This document shows, one piece after another, positions 33,301-45,787 of a stretch of 64,000 bases of DNA (position 1 is its first letter; every line of letters begins with the position of its first letter). A program made the translations under genes and the position numbers. The notes beneath the pieces were generated by a model. That model saw only the letters and a program-made list of their open reading frames with translations, was not told where the DNA came from and made no database searches. The DNA comes from Cercis canadensis (taxonomy: Eukaryota; Streptophyta; Magnoliopsida; Fabales; Fabaceae). The stretch lies in contig QAOA01008180.1 in assembly GCA_003255065.1 (NCBI GenBank), positions 230,942 to 294,941 on the forward strand, written 5' to 3'.

Positions 33301-35212
33301 GAAAAAAGTAATGGAAGGGATTTAACAGTGTGTAGCCCAGCAATTGAATCAAAAAGAGAGATTGGTGGCATCTCTTCCATCATCATTTTATTATTCGGAG
33401 AGATAATCTCTTTGAACTTATGCATTTTCTTGAAGTATGCCTTTTCCGATTTTCACCAGTTTAATTTCTGGCTATAGTCATCTGATTGTTTTGCTTGCTT
33501 CTCTTCTTACATTCTATCAAGCTCATTTTTATTGGTCAAACTCAAAGCACACTAGTTAATGGTCTTATTAATGTTTTTCTTTTTGCAGGATGGAAAAATA
33601 GAAGCGGAGGTCAAGCTCACTGGAATTCTTAGCTTAGGAGCATTGCAGCCTGGTGAAACTCGAAAATATGGAACAACTATTGCCCCTGGATTATATGCAC
33701 CTGTCCACCAACATTTTTTCGTTGCTCGTATGGACATGGCAGTTGATTGCAAGCCTGGGGAAGCATTCAATCAGGTTTCTATGTGTTCTTTCTTTTTTTG
33801 TGGGGACAATTATCCACTTTCTTCATTTAGTTATAAAATTTATTATCATAGTATTCATAAACAATATGACAAATTATTAATAGGTTCCCTCTGGGCCAGG
33901 TTGTTGAGGTGGATGTCAAAGTTGAAGAGCCAGGAAAGAATAATGTTCACAATAATGCATTTTATGCTGAGGAAAAACTGCTTAAATCAGAATTGGAAGC
34001 AATGCGTGATTGTAACCCTTTATCTGCTCGGCATTGGATTGTAAGTAAAGTTCCTTGCACTTGCTTAAAATTTTCTGAATATGGAACTTTTGTGCACGCT
34101 TTATCATTACCTGCAGTACATATTATAGGAGCGGGGGCATATTGAAATTGGGATTATTGACATGTTTAATATACTCTTTCAATAGCTTCTTCTGGCGAGA
34201 GTTGCTTAAGTGCGTTTCATATTTTAGGTGAGGAACACAAGGACTGTAAACCGAACTGGGCAGCTAACAGGTTACAAGTTAGTACCTGGTTCAAATTGTT
34301 TACCATTAGCTGGTGCAGAGGCCAAGTTTCTGAGAAGAGCAGCTTTCCTGAAGCACAACCTTTGGGTCACACCTTTTGCACGTGACGAAATGCATCCTGG
34401 AGGAGAGTTCCCTAATCAAAATCCACGTGTTGGAGAGGGTTTGGCTACTTGGGTTAAGCAAAATCGATCACTGGAAGAAGCTGATATAGTTCTTTGGTAA
34501 GTTCACTCAATTGTTTGTGAGAGATGATATTAATCATGATGAGGATGATAAAATTTTACTTTTTCATACTTGAATATGGAGCAAATATATCACCCTTAGC
34601 TGAGATGGTGGCTTGAGACTTGTATGCTAGATGATTATTTATTCTTTGAATGCAAAATCTAATTGCGCAAAAATGTTTCAGGTATGTATTTGGAGTGACC
34701 CATATTCCTCGATTGGAAGACTGGCCTGTTATGCCAGTGGATCGCATTGGTTTTATGCTCATGGTATTCTATTAAATATCAGCTTATGTCCTTGCTATTC
34801 TGTTGCATGCAAATGCAATACCCTTTAATAACATTCATATCTAAACAGTTTGCACACAATCAATCAGCTTGTGGTTAAGTTATTGAGATCGTCCTTAGAG
34901 CTTGGTGGTTTCGTGTTCGAACCTAGAGTTTGTAGCCAAAACTAAAAAAAAAAAAGAAGTTTGCACACAAGCACTAGGAAGATCTGAATAACATCTGTGG
35001 GAAGAACTTTTTTTTCTTGGAAACAAAACTGTTAATCATTTTGTATACATTGTTTTGGAATTAACGGAGTTGTGCAATTCTTGATGCAGCCACATGGGTT
35101 TTTTAATTGCTCACCAGCAGTTGATGTTCCTCCAAGCTCAAGTGATATGGATGATAAGGAGAACGGGATAACTGCAAAGCCAATCCAGAATGGGTTGATT
35201 GCTAAGCTCTGA
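30356..35212 (+). CDS. Peroxisomal copper amine oxidase (diamine oxidase)
   Basis: Oxidises primary amines such as putrescine to aminoaldehyde, ammonia and hydrogen peroxide, using copper and a self-made topaquinone. 775 codons in 12 exons: 30356-30566, 31235-31344, 31465-31770, 31981-32093, 32193-32523, 32604-32819, 32931-33170, 33589-33774, 33900-34040, 34228-34496, 34682-34763, 35090-35212. The topaquinone tyrosine lies in TVANYEYG (exon 7). The probable catalytic base is in KYFDAHFP, with copper histidines in [10 protein letters not shown] and [12 protein letters not shown]. There is no signal peptide; the C-terminus is IAKL, and AKL is a type 1 peroxisomal signal. Length and start ([13 protein letters not shown]) fit the Arabidopsis CuAO-zeta/CuAO3 type. 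Intron 7 uses a GC donor (CAG/GCAAGT). Intron 11 contains a SINE. Confidence 0.95.
34860..34957 (+). mobile_element. tRNA-derived SINE in amine oxidase intron 11
   Basis: A 98-bp insert has a box A-like TGTGGTTAAGTTATTGAG, a box B-like GTGTTCGAACC about 40 bases on, and an A-rich tail (ACTAAAAAAAAAAAAGA). It is flanked by a perfect 13-base target duplication AGTTTGCACACAA at 34847-34859 and 34958-34970. These are the signs of a short interspersed element moved by LINE machinery. The intact target duplication suggests a fairly recent insertion. Confidence 0.88.
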
Positions 35213-38200
35213 AAGGACCAAAAACCACAATTGAGCTCAGTTTACCCTTTTAATTGGTTATGTTTATCAAATCCTCAACCAAATGGATCAATTTAAATAA
35301 TATACCCGCTTTCATGTTTTAAGTCAATTCGTAGAGCCTAGGAGTTTCTTGTGGTCCAATCTGGATATTCAACAATAGCCTATATTAATTGGATGTTATT
35401 TTAATGCAAGGATTTTCTAATATTAGTTAACATTTTATTTTGGAATTAGGTTTTGTCGCAAAATTAATTGGTATGGCAAATGTTCAATCCATTAGCTTTC
35501 CACCTTTGATTCTCTAATATTAGTTAGCTGACGTCATAAATACTTATTTATAAGATAATATTGTCTCAACTAAGTAGCAGATACGTAAATAATTAGTCAA
35601 GTAAACATCTGTAAAGCTGATAAGCTTTTTAGAAATACAAGTTCAAAACATTTTCTGGTTCTGGTATTCATCATTAACAACCATTTAACTATTATTAATT
35701 GCATTATTTATATTACCTCAGGATTCATCTCATATGAAACTTAGTTTACCAATTAAGTTACACTGAATAATTAGCAATTACATTATTTATATAAGCTTAA
35801 TTCATATATCCAATAATCCAACCTTTTCATAGTAGTTTTTCAGTCTCAAGTTGGAACTTGATAGCACTGAAATGTCATATTTAGTGCACGAAATAGGAAT
35901 AAGTCATTTTCCTTCCACAATTTGATAGTTTCATGGAAAAGAGGAAGAAATTTTCGTTTATACCCTTCCAAGTTCCAACTTCTAAACAAAAATTCAAGAA
36001 AATAAAAAACGACAAAAGCCGGCGAAACGGCCACCTTTTCATCTGTTTCCATTTTCTATTTGGGTTGCCGTTTTGGCTGCTAGCAGCCTGGCATTCCAAA
36101 GTTGGAAAGTTCTAGTTGTAGCAAAAGCATAAAGAGTGAGACCGGATCCGGTCATGTGATATGAGTCATATTACAAAAATATGAGTCGTACATTTAATTA
36201 AAGTTCATCTGAACCATTAAATATTAATATGCTTTAATGGTTCAGATAAACTTTAATAAAATGTACGGCTTAAATCTTTGCAATATAACTCATGTCACAT
36301 GACCGGATTCAAATCTATAAAGAAAGTTTCTAGAGAAATTGTTGTAGTTCTAGACAAATGCAAAGGCAATGTTCATAAACCTGAACCCACCCAACTCTAA
36401 TTTGAACCACTCACAATGCTTGTTTTTATATACAGAGAGAGAATTATTAAAAAATAAAAATTAAGAAAAATCTGTTTCAAAAACAAAAATGAATAATTTG
36501 ATAATTAATAATTACTGTTTGATTTTTAATTATTTTTTTAATCTTTTTTTTTTTGTAGTTCTCCCTTATATATTTTTGCTCATTTTGTTGTACTTGTCTC
36601 AAATTGAAGATAAGCGCCAAGATGTCCCTTTCGGTCTATCTTTTTTTTTCCTTCGAATTAAGTATTAAGAATCTTTTATTTTAAAATAAATATATGTTTA
36701 AACACTTGAACAATGTTAAGGGAACCAGTTTAAGTTTATTTTTTTTCTTTTAGAGTGATCGTTTTGATTTAGTATTTTTTAGATAACACATGTTCGTAAA
36801 GTCAATCAGTTCAACTTCAGAAATAGAATATATGATATTGATTACATGAGTTTTTCCATTTTAACAATAATAAAATAATTTTAACGGTTTCTTTCATATA
36901 TGACAAGATACGACTCAATGGTTGTACAAAAATTTTAGTATATTGTCAAAAAATAAAAATTAAATTCGATTATTAATAACAATACTAGTTCATCAACAAG
37001 CTCTATTTTTTTTTTTTTTATCTGATCGGTCAATGGTGTATTTTTATGAACGTGGATTTTGGGGTTTGACTTATTTTTATCTGACTGAGAACATGGAAAC
37101 GAAGAGAAATTGCAGGAAGATGGCTTGTAAGTTCTAATTAAGTCTAATTTCAATTCTCCCCATCGTGCACGTTTGGAAACTCTCAGTCAACTTGTCCATT
37201 TTGAAAGTGAAATGATAGTTGTACACATAAATGTAAAATGTAAAAAATTTAAGTGAATATAATGTGAGTATAAAACATTCCTTCCCCTCAAAACTTCCAA
37301 AGTTACCCTAAAATTTTCAATATATTCTTTTTCCCTTGCTTTAAAATTAGTTCTATCCATAAAAAAAAATAAAAATTATAAGAGTTTCTAATAAAATATT
37401 TTAATGATTTGGTACTAAATACTCAATTATGGAGGTATGAGTTCAATTTTTTTAATGAGATAAATTATCTCCTATTATATAATATCTAATTCAAAAAAAA
37501 TGTTCGTAAAAGAATATTGAGAGTCATTCACTTTTGAAGTTATTACATGAATATTTATGATAAACTATTAATTTAAGCAAGAGTTTCTACTTACACATAT
37601 TGTTTCAATATAGACAATTGAGAGTTTCTTCTTTCCTTTGGAGCATGATACAATTTAATTTTAGGAGTGAGAGACTGAGGTAGGACTTGAAAGTAAATAC
37701 TAGGGAAATATTGATTATCACCAAATTTGAACCTAAGAAAACTCAGCAAATAGTTGGTCCTCATGCCCAATGAGCCAAATGCTTCTTAGCATGAAGTTGA
37801 GAGTTAAACCGCTCTTTAAATTTAGTCTTCCTTAAGTAAAATAATAGAATATTATCAAATTAATTTACTACTTCTTGTTTGAGGTCAAATAAAGTTAGTA
37901 TTTGGCAACAAGTTTAGGGGAGTTGATATGAATTAAGTTTAAATACGAAATACTTAAATGAAATCAAGGAAAAATTGTGTAAATAATTATAATAATAAAT
38001 TTTAGACAATAAATATTCAAATAGCAATATTTAGAAACTTGTTACCTAAATAACGATATTTTAAAAAATTTAATATTAAAATTTGACGTACAAATGATAA
38101 GTTATATTGAGTTAAGATTAGTGCAACTCAAGAAGTGAAATGTAAAAGAGTTATCTTATCAGTTGATTCGCACCATAATATAATATTTTGTTGTTCAATC

Positions 38201-38825
38201 AAATTGCTTATAGCTTATTATTAGAGCTTATAAATTTATGTTGAATATAAACTTATAACAATTTTTTTTTAAAAAATATCTTATTGTTCAAATTTTATTA
38301 TTATAATCATTTAGCCGAAAAGTTGTTTTTACGAAAATCGATAGAAAGTAAAAAAAAAAAAGCATATTATACACCTAACGCTCCTTGGGAGCGAGTGGTA
38401 TCCACCCTCGAGTTCCCATTGACCCGTCCTTGAAGGTTAAACTCTTTTTAAGGTAAGCCCACGCGCTTTCGAATCATCCCGGAAAGTGCAATTCCCAATG
38501 AAAGGAATTAGGAAGGAGCTTAAGCCCCACGAGAAGCTTTGGCGTTGGACAAACAAACATGCGTAGCAGAACCAGAAATAACATTAACAAGTAACAGGAA
38601 GAACACGAATCCATGACCAAGGGCAACAATCTATTTTGTAACTCGGAGGAAACCTCTCTGACTCAGCATAGACTCGCTTGACTCGCCCAATACAAAGGGA
38701 GACCTTCCCTCCTCGAAGATCGTGAACTGGAATTGCAGAAACAAATCAAGGAAAGTGTGCGAAACTAGAAAGTATCGAAAAGGCTCCATTTTTTACTCGG
38801 TAGCTGAGTCAGGGACTCGGCGGAA
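35213..38825. other. Intergenic region between amine oxidase and ARO4-like gene
   Basis: Amine oxidase 3' UTR, then AT-rich DNA with no gene seen. It contains a 167-bp foldback element (36144-36310). The GC-richer stretch at 38380-38560 (AACGCTCCTTGGGAGCG, ACCCGTCCTTGAAGG, AATCATCCCGGAAAG) is unlike its surroundings and may be a repeat relic; I could not identify it. The last 250 bases are probable promoter and leader of the armadillo gene. Confidence 0.55.
36144..36310. repeat. 167-bp foldback element (near-perfect palindrome)
   Basis: Arms 36144-36221 and 36231-36310 are reverse complements with about nine mismatches in 78 bases. The end sequence is G(G/A)ATCCGGTCATGTGA(T/C)ATGAG and the centre ATTAATAT. 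It is a MITE-like hairpin with no coding capacity. Confidence 0.85.
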
Positions 38826-40661
38826 ATGGCTTCGGGGGAGAAGCGAATTGAAGATGAATTGTCGTACCCGATTTTACTGTCGGAGCAAGTTCGCTCGGCG
38901 GTTGACGAGGCGTTGTCGTTCAAGCTGGAGTGCTCAGAAGTGTGGAAGCAAGTTGATTGGCTTTCCCAAATGCTCCGAGCCCTGGTGCGGTTCGCCACCA
39001 CCACCCCCTCCCTCTACGAACGCCCAATTCGGCGCGTGGCGGCGGAGCTCTCTAAGAACCTTGAGCGTGCTCTGACCCTAGTCCGAAAGTGCAAGCGGCA
39101 GAGCATCCTTCGCCGGGTCGTCACTATAGTAAGCGCCGCCGATTTTCGCAAGCTTCTAAACTATCTCGAAGCTTCTATTGGCGACTTGAAATGGCTTCTT
39201 AGTATCTTGGACACCGATGGTACCGGTGGTGGAGGTATTGTGCTCTCTCTCCCTCCAATTGCGAGCAATGACCCTATTCTCTCGTGGGTTTGGTCTTTTA
39301 TTGCTTCGATTCAAATGGGTCAATTGAATGATCGAATTGAAGCTGCGAATGAATTGGCTGCGCTTGCCCAAGATAATGATAGGAATAAGAAGATTATAGT
39401 TGAAGAAGGTGGGGTTTCTCCATTGTTAAAGCTTTTCAAGGAGAACACCTCGCCTGCTGCTCAAATTGCAGCAGCTAGTGCGCTTTGTCATTTGGCAAAT
39501 GATTTGGAGAGAGTTCGAGTTATTGTGAATGAGCTTGGAGTTCCAATTGTTGTGCAGGTTCTTGGGGACTCGCCCATGAGGGTTCAGATTCGTGCAGCAG
39601 ATTTAGTGGCTAGAATGGCAGAGCACGACCCTGTTGCCCAGGAGGATTTTGCAAGGGAGAACGCAATCAGGCCACTTGTGACGCTTTTGTCGTTCGAGAC
39701 ATTTGTGGATGATCCTACTGGTCAATTGGGTAAGCAAAGCATTCATTCTATTGTCCAGATTAATAAGGAATTGGAGAAGAAGTTATCAGGTAGAACAAAT
39801 AATCGTCCATTTGCGAATTCCTACTCGAATTCATCTTTTCATATGGAGGGAAGTAGTCGGGGAGGTAATCATAGGAAAGATAGGGAAAATGAGGAGCCTC
39901 AAGTAAAGCTTCAGCTGAAAATTAGTTGTGCTGAGGCTTTGTGGATGCTTGCCAAAGGAAGTGTGTCGAATAGTAGGAAAATAACCGAGACGAAAGGGAT
40001 TCTTTGTTTGGCTAAGTTAGTTGAGAAAGAACAAGGAGAGTTGCTGTATAATTGTTTGATGACAATAATGGAGATAACAGCTGCAGCTGAAACCAATGCT
40101 GATCTTCGACGTGCAGCGTTTAAGACCAACTCTCCTGCTGCTAAAGCTGTGGTGGAACAGCTCTTAAGAGTGATTAAAGAGGTGGACAGTCCATCATTGC
40201 AAATTCCGGCAATAAAGTCAATTGGTTCATTAGCTAGGACATTCCCTGCGAGGGAGACGCGAGTAATTGGTCCTCTTGTAACACTGCTAGGTCATAGAAA
40301 CTCAGATGTAGCAGCTGAAGCTTCTATTGCACTTAGCAAATTTGCTTGTCCAGATAATTTCCTTTGTGTGGAGCATTCCAAAGCTATAATTGAGTTCAAT
40401 GGTGTCCCAGCACTGATGAGATTGCTTAGAGTTAATGAAGTTACTCAGCTGAATGGACTAATTCTCCTTTGCTACCTTGCACTGCATGCTGGCAACAGTG
40501 AATCATTGGAACAAGCAAGGGTCTTGACTGCCCTAGAGGGTGCTGATCGAACAGTTATAGCCCAACATCTCGAGTTAAGAGAACTGGTGGCCAGGGCAAT
40601 ATACCACCTCAATCTCTACCATGCAGGAGGCCATTCTCAAAGGTTGTCATATTACCCTTGA
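38826..40661 (+). CDS. ARMADILLO REPEAT ONLY protein, ARO4-like
   Basis: Intronless gene of 611 codons. The first 130 or so residues match the N-terminal helical region typical of the ARO family (LSEQVRSAVDEALSFKLEC, LYERPIRRVAAELSKNLERA, IVSAADFRKLLNYLEASIGD). Armadillo repeats follow from about residue 160 (LAALAQDNDRNKKIIVEEGG, VSPLLKLFKENTSPAAQIAA) and resume in the C-terminal half (GPLVTLLGHRNSDVAAEAS, GVPALMRLLRVNEVTQLNG), split by a low-complexity linker near residues 325-355. ARO proteins control polarised cell growth in pollen tubes and root hairs through small GTPase signalling; ARO4 is less well studied. The length fits ARO4 better than the roughly 650-residue ARO1-3. Subgroup assignment is from memory; the ARO family call is firm. 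Confidence 0.88.
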   Translation: MASGEKRIEDELSYPILLSEQVRSAVDEALSFKLECSEVWKQVDWLSQMLRALVRFATTTPSLYERPIRRVAAELSKNLERALTLVRKCKRQSILRRVVTIVSAADFRKLLNYLEASIGDLKWLLSILDTDGTGGGGIVLSLPPIASNDPILSWVWSFIASIQMGQLNDRIEAANELAALAQDNDRNKKIIVEEGGVSPLLKLFKENTSPAAQIAAASALCHLANDLERVRVIVNELGVPIVVQVLGDSPMRVQIRAADLVARMAEHDPVAQEDFARENAIRPLVTLLSFETFVDDPTGQLGKQSIHSIVQINKELEKKLSGRTNNRPFANSYSNSSFHMEGSSRGGNHRKDRENEEPQVKLQLKISCAEALWMLAKGSVSNSRKITETKGILCLAKLVEKEQGELLYNCLMTIMEITAAAETNADLRRAAFKTNSPAAKAVVEQLLRVIKEVDSPSLQIPAIKSIGSLARTFPARETRVIGPLVTLLGHRNSDVAAEASIALSKFACPDNFLCVEHSKAIIEFNGVPALMRLLRVNEVTQLNGLILLCYLALHAGNSESLEQARVLTALEGADRTVIAQHLELRELVARAIYHLNLYHAGGHSQRLSYYP

Positions 40662-42897
40662 CTACCAATTTAGCTACTCGGTTTACCATGTGTTTTTATG
40701 GGGTTCATTGGTACGTTGTGTCAAGTTACTGTGATGGCTGATTCTGGGAGAATAGGTGGCTTATACAATTACAGACTAAGCATACTTGCTGTAAGAAAAT
40801 ACATTAGTTTATCAATTTAGATTGTATATTCTTTTCTCGTTTTCATTAAAACGGAGGACGTGAGGGTTGTGCAGAGATTAAATTATATTGGATTATTAAC
40901 TCTCTTTGACCATTTGGAATTGTTTTGTTCATCAAATTTTTTTCTCTATCTTTCTTTTGGATATTGCAATGTCTTATAGTAGGATAGAATTGTGCTAGGT
41001 TTGAGTCATCGGTAAAATGTGCCATGGCTCTGCCATTGATATTATCTTTTACCTTTTACCTGATGTCCTGATCAATACTCAACACTTACGTAATATTCTG
41101 TTGACTGAAATGTGCTTTCTTCATGATTCTTCTGCGTTTTCTTTTTCTCCGTCTCTTCCTGCTTTTTTCCTTGACAGCGGGAACTTCCTTTTGCTGTAAA
41201 TTATTAGAGCAATGAAGATGACATTCGAGAAGCATCACTATATGCATCATAAAGGATGAGATGATATCAGCCATTACCCTATATGTGCACTCATAATTTG
41301 GCTCCATATATGCTCATGTGTTTTTTGCAGATGAAACTCAACTTTGGGAAGGCCAGATATGGCAATGAGTTAGTGTAAAAGGTGGTTTGGACTATCTGCA
41401 GGTTATTTCTATGAGAAATAACAAAACTGTATTGTCATGGGTATGAAATTTAACTGTGCTTATCAGTTATCATGAAGTAGTCTTGAAGGGATTTGTCTGC
41501 ATATACAAGTTGACTATGTTATGTATATGATTCAGAGATGGCAACTGAACTTGATAAAGTACTTCCACTTTTTCCCGACTTATCTTTTTGATATTTTCTT
41601 GCATTCTCTTAAGTAATGGTTGACATTGCGATTTTGCACTAGTATGATCCATGGTAATGCATTTTTTAAGATCTATCATGTAAATGAGGTTTCGTGCAGA
41701 TTAATTTTAAGGTTTGACTGCCATTGATATTCTCAGTAAAATGGAATATATTGAATTAGCATTATCTTGTTCAAAAGATTTGATTGCTGCGCCTGTTCTT
41801 TTGCTAGGAAGATGTTCAATACTTTGCAGTAATATCAGACGACATCCTTAAATTATCTATATTGGGAGATAACTTGTGATGTGAACATGTCCAAAACCAA
41901 AAAACATTGTGACGTGAAACATGAAAAACACTAGATCTTTTTCGTTGGAGCACATTCTTAGGCCAATTACGAATCTTTTGTTCTTTATTTGGATCTGAGA
42001 ATTCGAAAGGCTTTGTTGCGCAGGGGACAACGTCGCAAGAATAATATTTCATGTGGGGTTAGCCCACCACCATTTTATGACCTTGGTGGACCAAACTCGA
42101 TGCAGCACAGCAAAAATTATGGTCCTCACAAATAAGCAGACTCTTTTCCAGAAAAAGAAAAAAAGATGAGCTTTACTTTTTATTTGAATGTTACCCACTA
42201 GTTGAACCAATAATCCAATTGAAGCATTTGACACACTCAATGGCCATGTAATATGATGTTTTCTATTCTACCAGACAACCATCAATGAAAAACGCCCAAC
42301 ACAATCCACCGTTCTTGCCATGCATGGAGGCACGGGCGTCAGATAGTTTCCACAAACCTTTCTTCAGTGGGAAAGAGAGGGTTGGGGGCAGGACTAGAAA
42401 TAAAACTCTCGACTTGTGTTACAACTAAATGCCATAAAAGTTACATGCACTGGCAATTTCTGAGAACTTTAGTTTTATCACACTAGAGTACTAGCTTGAT
42501 ATGCGATTTCCAACATTGAAGTGTATGACCTGTGCATAAGGTCATTTCCTTCAAATCTAAGCATTTCTCCTTAGTCAAAGGAAGCTCCATAAGAACAATA
42601 GCTATAGAGTTGTTGCCTTGATAAATGCGGTTCTAAGGGCCGTCAAATGGAGCTTTAACTATAGATATAATGTGCTGTATAATCGTCAAAGTTGATACAA
42701 ACTAGGAAGGTAGCCATTTCAAATAGCAAGACCACTAAATTCAAGATTTGAAGGCATAGACTGCCTCCTGGTCAGCTCCTGCCTGGTTCTAATGTTTTTG
42801 CCCGTTCGTTAACTTTTCCATCAAGAAGATGCAGCATCAGCAGTCAAGGTGATGCAACTTCCGGTTTATAACCCATGTACAGTATATGACTCAGTAA
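40662..42897. other. Intergenic region (convergent 3' flanks)
   Basis: 3' flanks of the plus-strand ARO4-like gene and the minus-strand F-box gene, which converge here. Only short spurious reading frames are present, and no repeat or RNA gene was recognised. Confidence 0.55.
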
Positions 42898-45787
42898 TCA
42901 ACATGATGGCAAAGCATGCCACCTGTCTACAAGAAGCAGGGCATGATCACGAGAAGCTGCTGAAAGCCGTTGAAGAATTACATTCTTGACATGAGCAGCA
43001 GCTCTTTCACCAGCACGAGTAGCTAGTTCCAAGTATACCACAGCTTTCATCATGTCCCCATCCTGTACAGATACAATGAGACCTTCATTAGATATAGGCA
43101 TATTCTATAATACAAAAAGAAGCAAAAATACATAAAGGTTGTCAATCACATCAGACAAAATATTACACCCCTTTAGGCACCAGTTATCATTAGCCTTATG
43201 CCTATACAACCAAATAAGAAGATCGCAGAGACAATTAGTATGTTTCATTTATTCTTTTGTACACGTTCCAAATAAGAAGGTATAGATGTTTACTCACAGA
43301 AAAGAGAGCAAGTCCATGCTCAAATTGCGCTTTACTGTGACCATGATCCGCAGCCCGCTTCATCCATTTTCTTGCTAGTTGATGACTATGCGCCATACCT
43401 TCTCCGAAGGAGTAGCATAAAGACACATTATACATAGCACGCACATACCCTCCTTCTGCAGCTTTCTTATACCATTTAGCCTGTTACAAGACAACTTGTT
43501 AGAAGCAAAAATCAGAATACATCATAATAAGTTAAAATGGCCACTGTTTTCAATTCTCTGATATTAAAAAGCAATTTCCCAAAATTCCTTGAGTTTGTTT
43601 ACTTATATCCTGATGATATATATGAATTCCCCCCCTACAAGTGTCATCTTTTTTTCAAAGCCTTCAATTATTTTTTCAAACCGTAGATAAATATTTTAAG
43701 GAAAGCATTATAATGAGGTCAAAGAGTCGAATAGATCTTACCAACAACAACNACAAAAAAAATAAAAAATAAAAAATAAAAAAGAAAAAGAAAAAAAATG
43801 TAAGAGGATAGGATAGAATGTTTACAGCCTCTTTTATGTTGCTATCAGTCCCGCCACCTCGATGTAGACAAAGTGCAAGTTGGTATTGGGCACGAAAATT
43901 CCCAGCAATAGAAGCTTTATATAACCATTTCAAAGCTTCCTTGGTATTTGGAGGTTCAGCTGCAGAGCAAAAGGAATACCTTTATGAGGCGTTACTTATC
44001 ATCACAAAACTTCTTGCCATCTAGGCACATATACATTATACATTAGCATAAAGAAATACACAATACAGATATAAAAAGAACCTACTATTCTCAGATCTCA
44101 TTTTTTGATATTACATATTTCATTTTTTGGTCATTGGTCAATGTCTCAAACAAGACAAGACAGCCACGAACTATCTAGAAGAGTTTGAAGACAAATAAAG
44201 TGTAAGAATTCATTTTTGGGCATTGAGGACAAATACATGTAGCATAATTATCATAACAAAGTAGAATAAATATCTATGAGGAAAGGTTGAGCACATATAA
44301 GTTTTATTGATTTGCACTACACAGTGGTATTCTAATGCATGACAATGGTTAAACATTATGCAGAAAAATCAAAAGCCACATGAATTCAAGCTGAAGTTTA
44401 AGAAAAAATGAAATCATTGCTTACTTGCGTGCTAAGATGATCTGGAACCAAGTGAAGTTATATCTTGGAAAGAAATCGTTCATGCAGTTCATAAAGTTTA
44501 TTGCTGATACCAGCAGCGATCATTAGTATCATAAAATCTCGCACCAAATTGCTACATTCACTAGGAAATCATAAGGTGATCAACATGTTAAACTCCATTG
44601 AAAACCAAAAGCGGGGATAACGTACCAAATCTGGACAAAGCAAGGATACAGACAAAACCAAAACCTCAACCACATTATAAACAAACACTGTAGGACTAGT
44701 ATATATAGATCTCATTGGGAATCTATTCTATTAAACAAATGAGCCAGTTCCTACTGCATGCATTACTTATTGCTGAGTAAAATTTCCCTTCTGTACCCAT
44801 TGATGCCAGAGCATTGTACTCGTCCTGAGGACTAAGTGACTTTATTACCAATATTTTGACTCATAGGCTTCTGCCCCAAACCAATTATATACCATTGTAT
44901 GTTTCACTTTGCTTATTGGTTTTGTCTTTATCCTCAGTTGAATATAAATTTACAATTTAAAACGGAAACCATATATGAAGCCTCAAGAGCATAGATACTA
45001 TCAGAATTTAGCATATTATACATCTCTCAGAATATCTAATATGCAAATGCGAAGGTGCATATGATTAGCAATATGCAACAAGTAAATAGAAGCAAGATTT
45101 GGACAATGAACGTGGCGTGCCTGATTACAAACAAAAAAATGCGGCTGTAATGATTGAAGCTTCAACAACAACAAAAATGACAACTATATTATTTCAAATT
45201 CTAGAAATACCTTGCAAATAAGAAATGCCCAAATTGCACTGCCCAGCTGGGTCTCCGAGTTCTGCAGCTTTCTGATACCAACCAATTGCTTTCTCCTTCT
45301 TGCCCATTTCCCAATAAATTAAACCCGCATCGACCATAGCCATAGCTGAGCCACGAGCCGCAGCTTTCAGAAAATAATCTAGGGCCTTCTCTATATTTGC
45401 ATTAACACCTCGCTTTCCATGCTTGAATTGCTTTCCCCACCTCAAAAAAAGCATCGCCTCCCTCAAGGGCCGAAGCGCCTCCGACCACGACCGACACACC
45501 AACGACGCCGCTCTAAGGTTCGGGAGGTTGAAGGAGGCTGCTATTTTGGTGAGAATGTCGTACGGAAGGGCAGAGAAATCAACAGCGTCTGGTGAAGATT
45601 TTGAAGAAGTAGATGACGAAGATGATCTTGCGCAGAACCGAATCGATCTAGCTGAATAAATTGATGATTTCATAGTACGGTTTTTACTGGAGGATGACTC
45701 GGAACCGTGAATCTCGTTTATGTTGGAGAAGGGAAGTGATGAGAATCGAGAGGCGCCGGAGCGAGAAGGCCATGTTCTCTGCTTCAT
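42898..45787 (-). CDS. F-box protein with Sel1-like repeats (At1g70590 type)
   Basis: Putative substrate adaptor of an SCF ubiquitin ligase. 352 codons in four exons: 45787-45211, 43959-43826, 43480-43298, 43062-42898, all in frame. A serine-rich N-terminus of about 75 residues precedes the F-box (DFSALPYDILTKIAASFNLP...LVCRSWSEALRPLREA, about residues 75-115), which would bind the SKP1-like subunit. Sel1/TPR-like repeats follow (ALDYFLKAAARGSAMAMVDA, GWYQKAAELGDPAGQCNLGI, WLYKASIAGNFRAQYQLALC, WMKRAADHGHSKAQFEHGLA) and may hold the target. The start is the first ATG, at 45787, preceding MKQRTWPS. Intron 1 is 1.25 kb; intron 2 has an A-rich tract with a single N at 43752. The target is unknown. 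Confidence 0.92.

Noticed and set aside
34860-34957. Possible tRNA gene (GTGTTCGAACC box B)
   Set aside because: No acceptor stem pairing or anticodon arm could be formed. The A tail and flanking target duplication identify a SINE instead.
38722-39075. Arginine-rich open frame overlapping the start of the ARO4-like gene
   Set aside because: It lies in another frame of a well-supported coding exon and has no family features.
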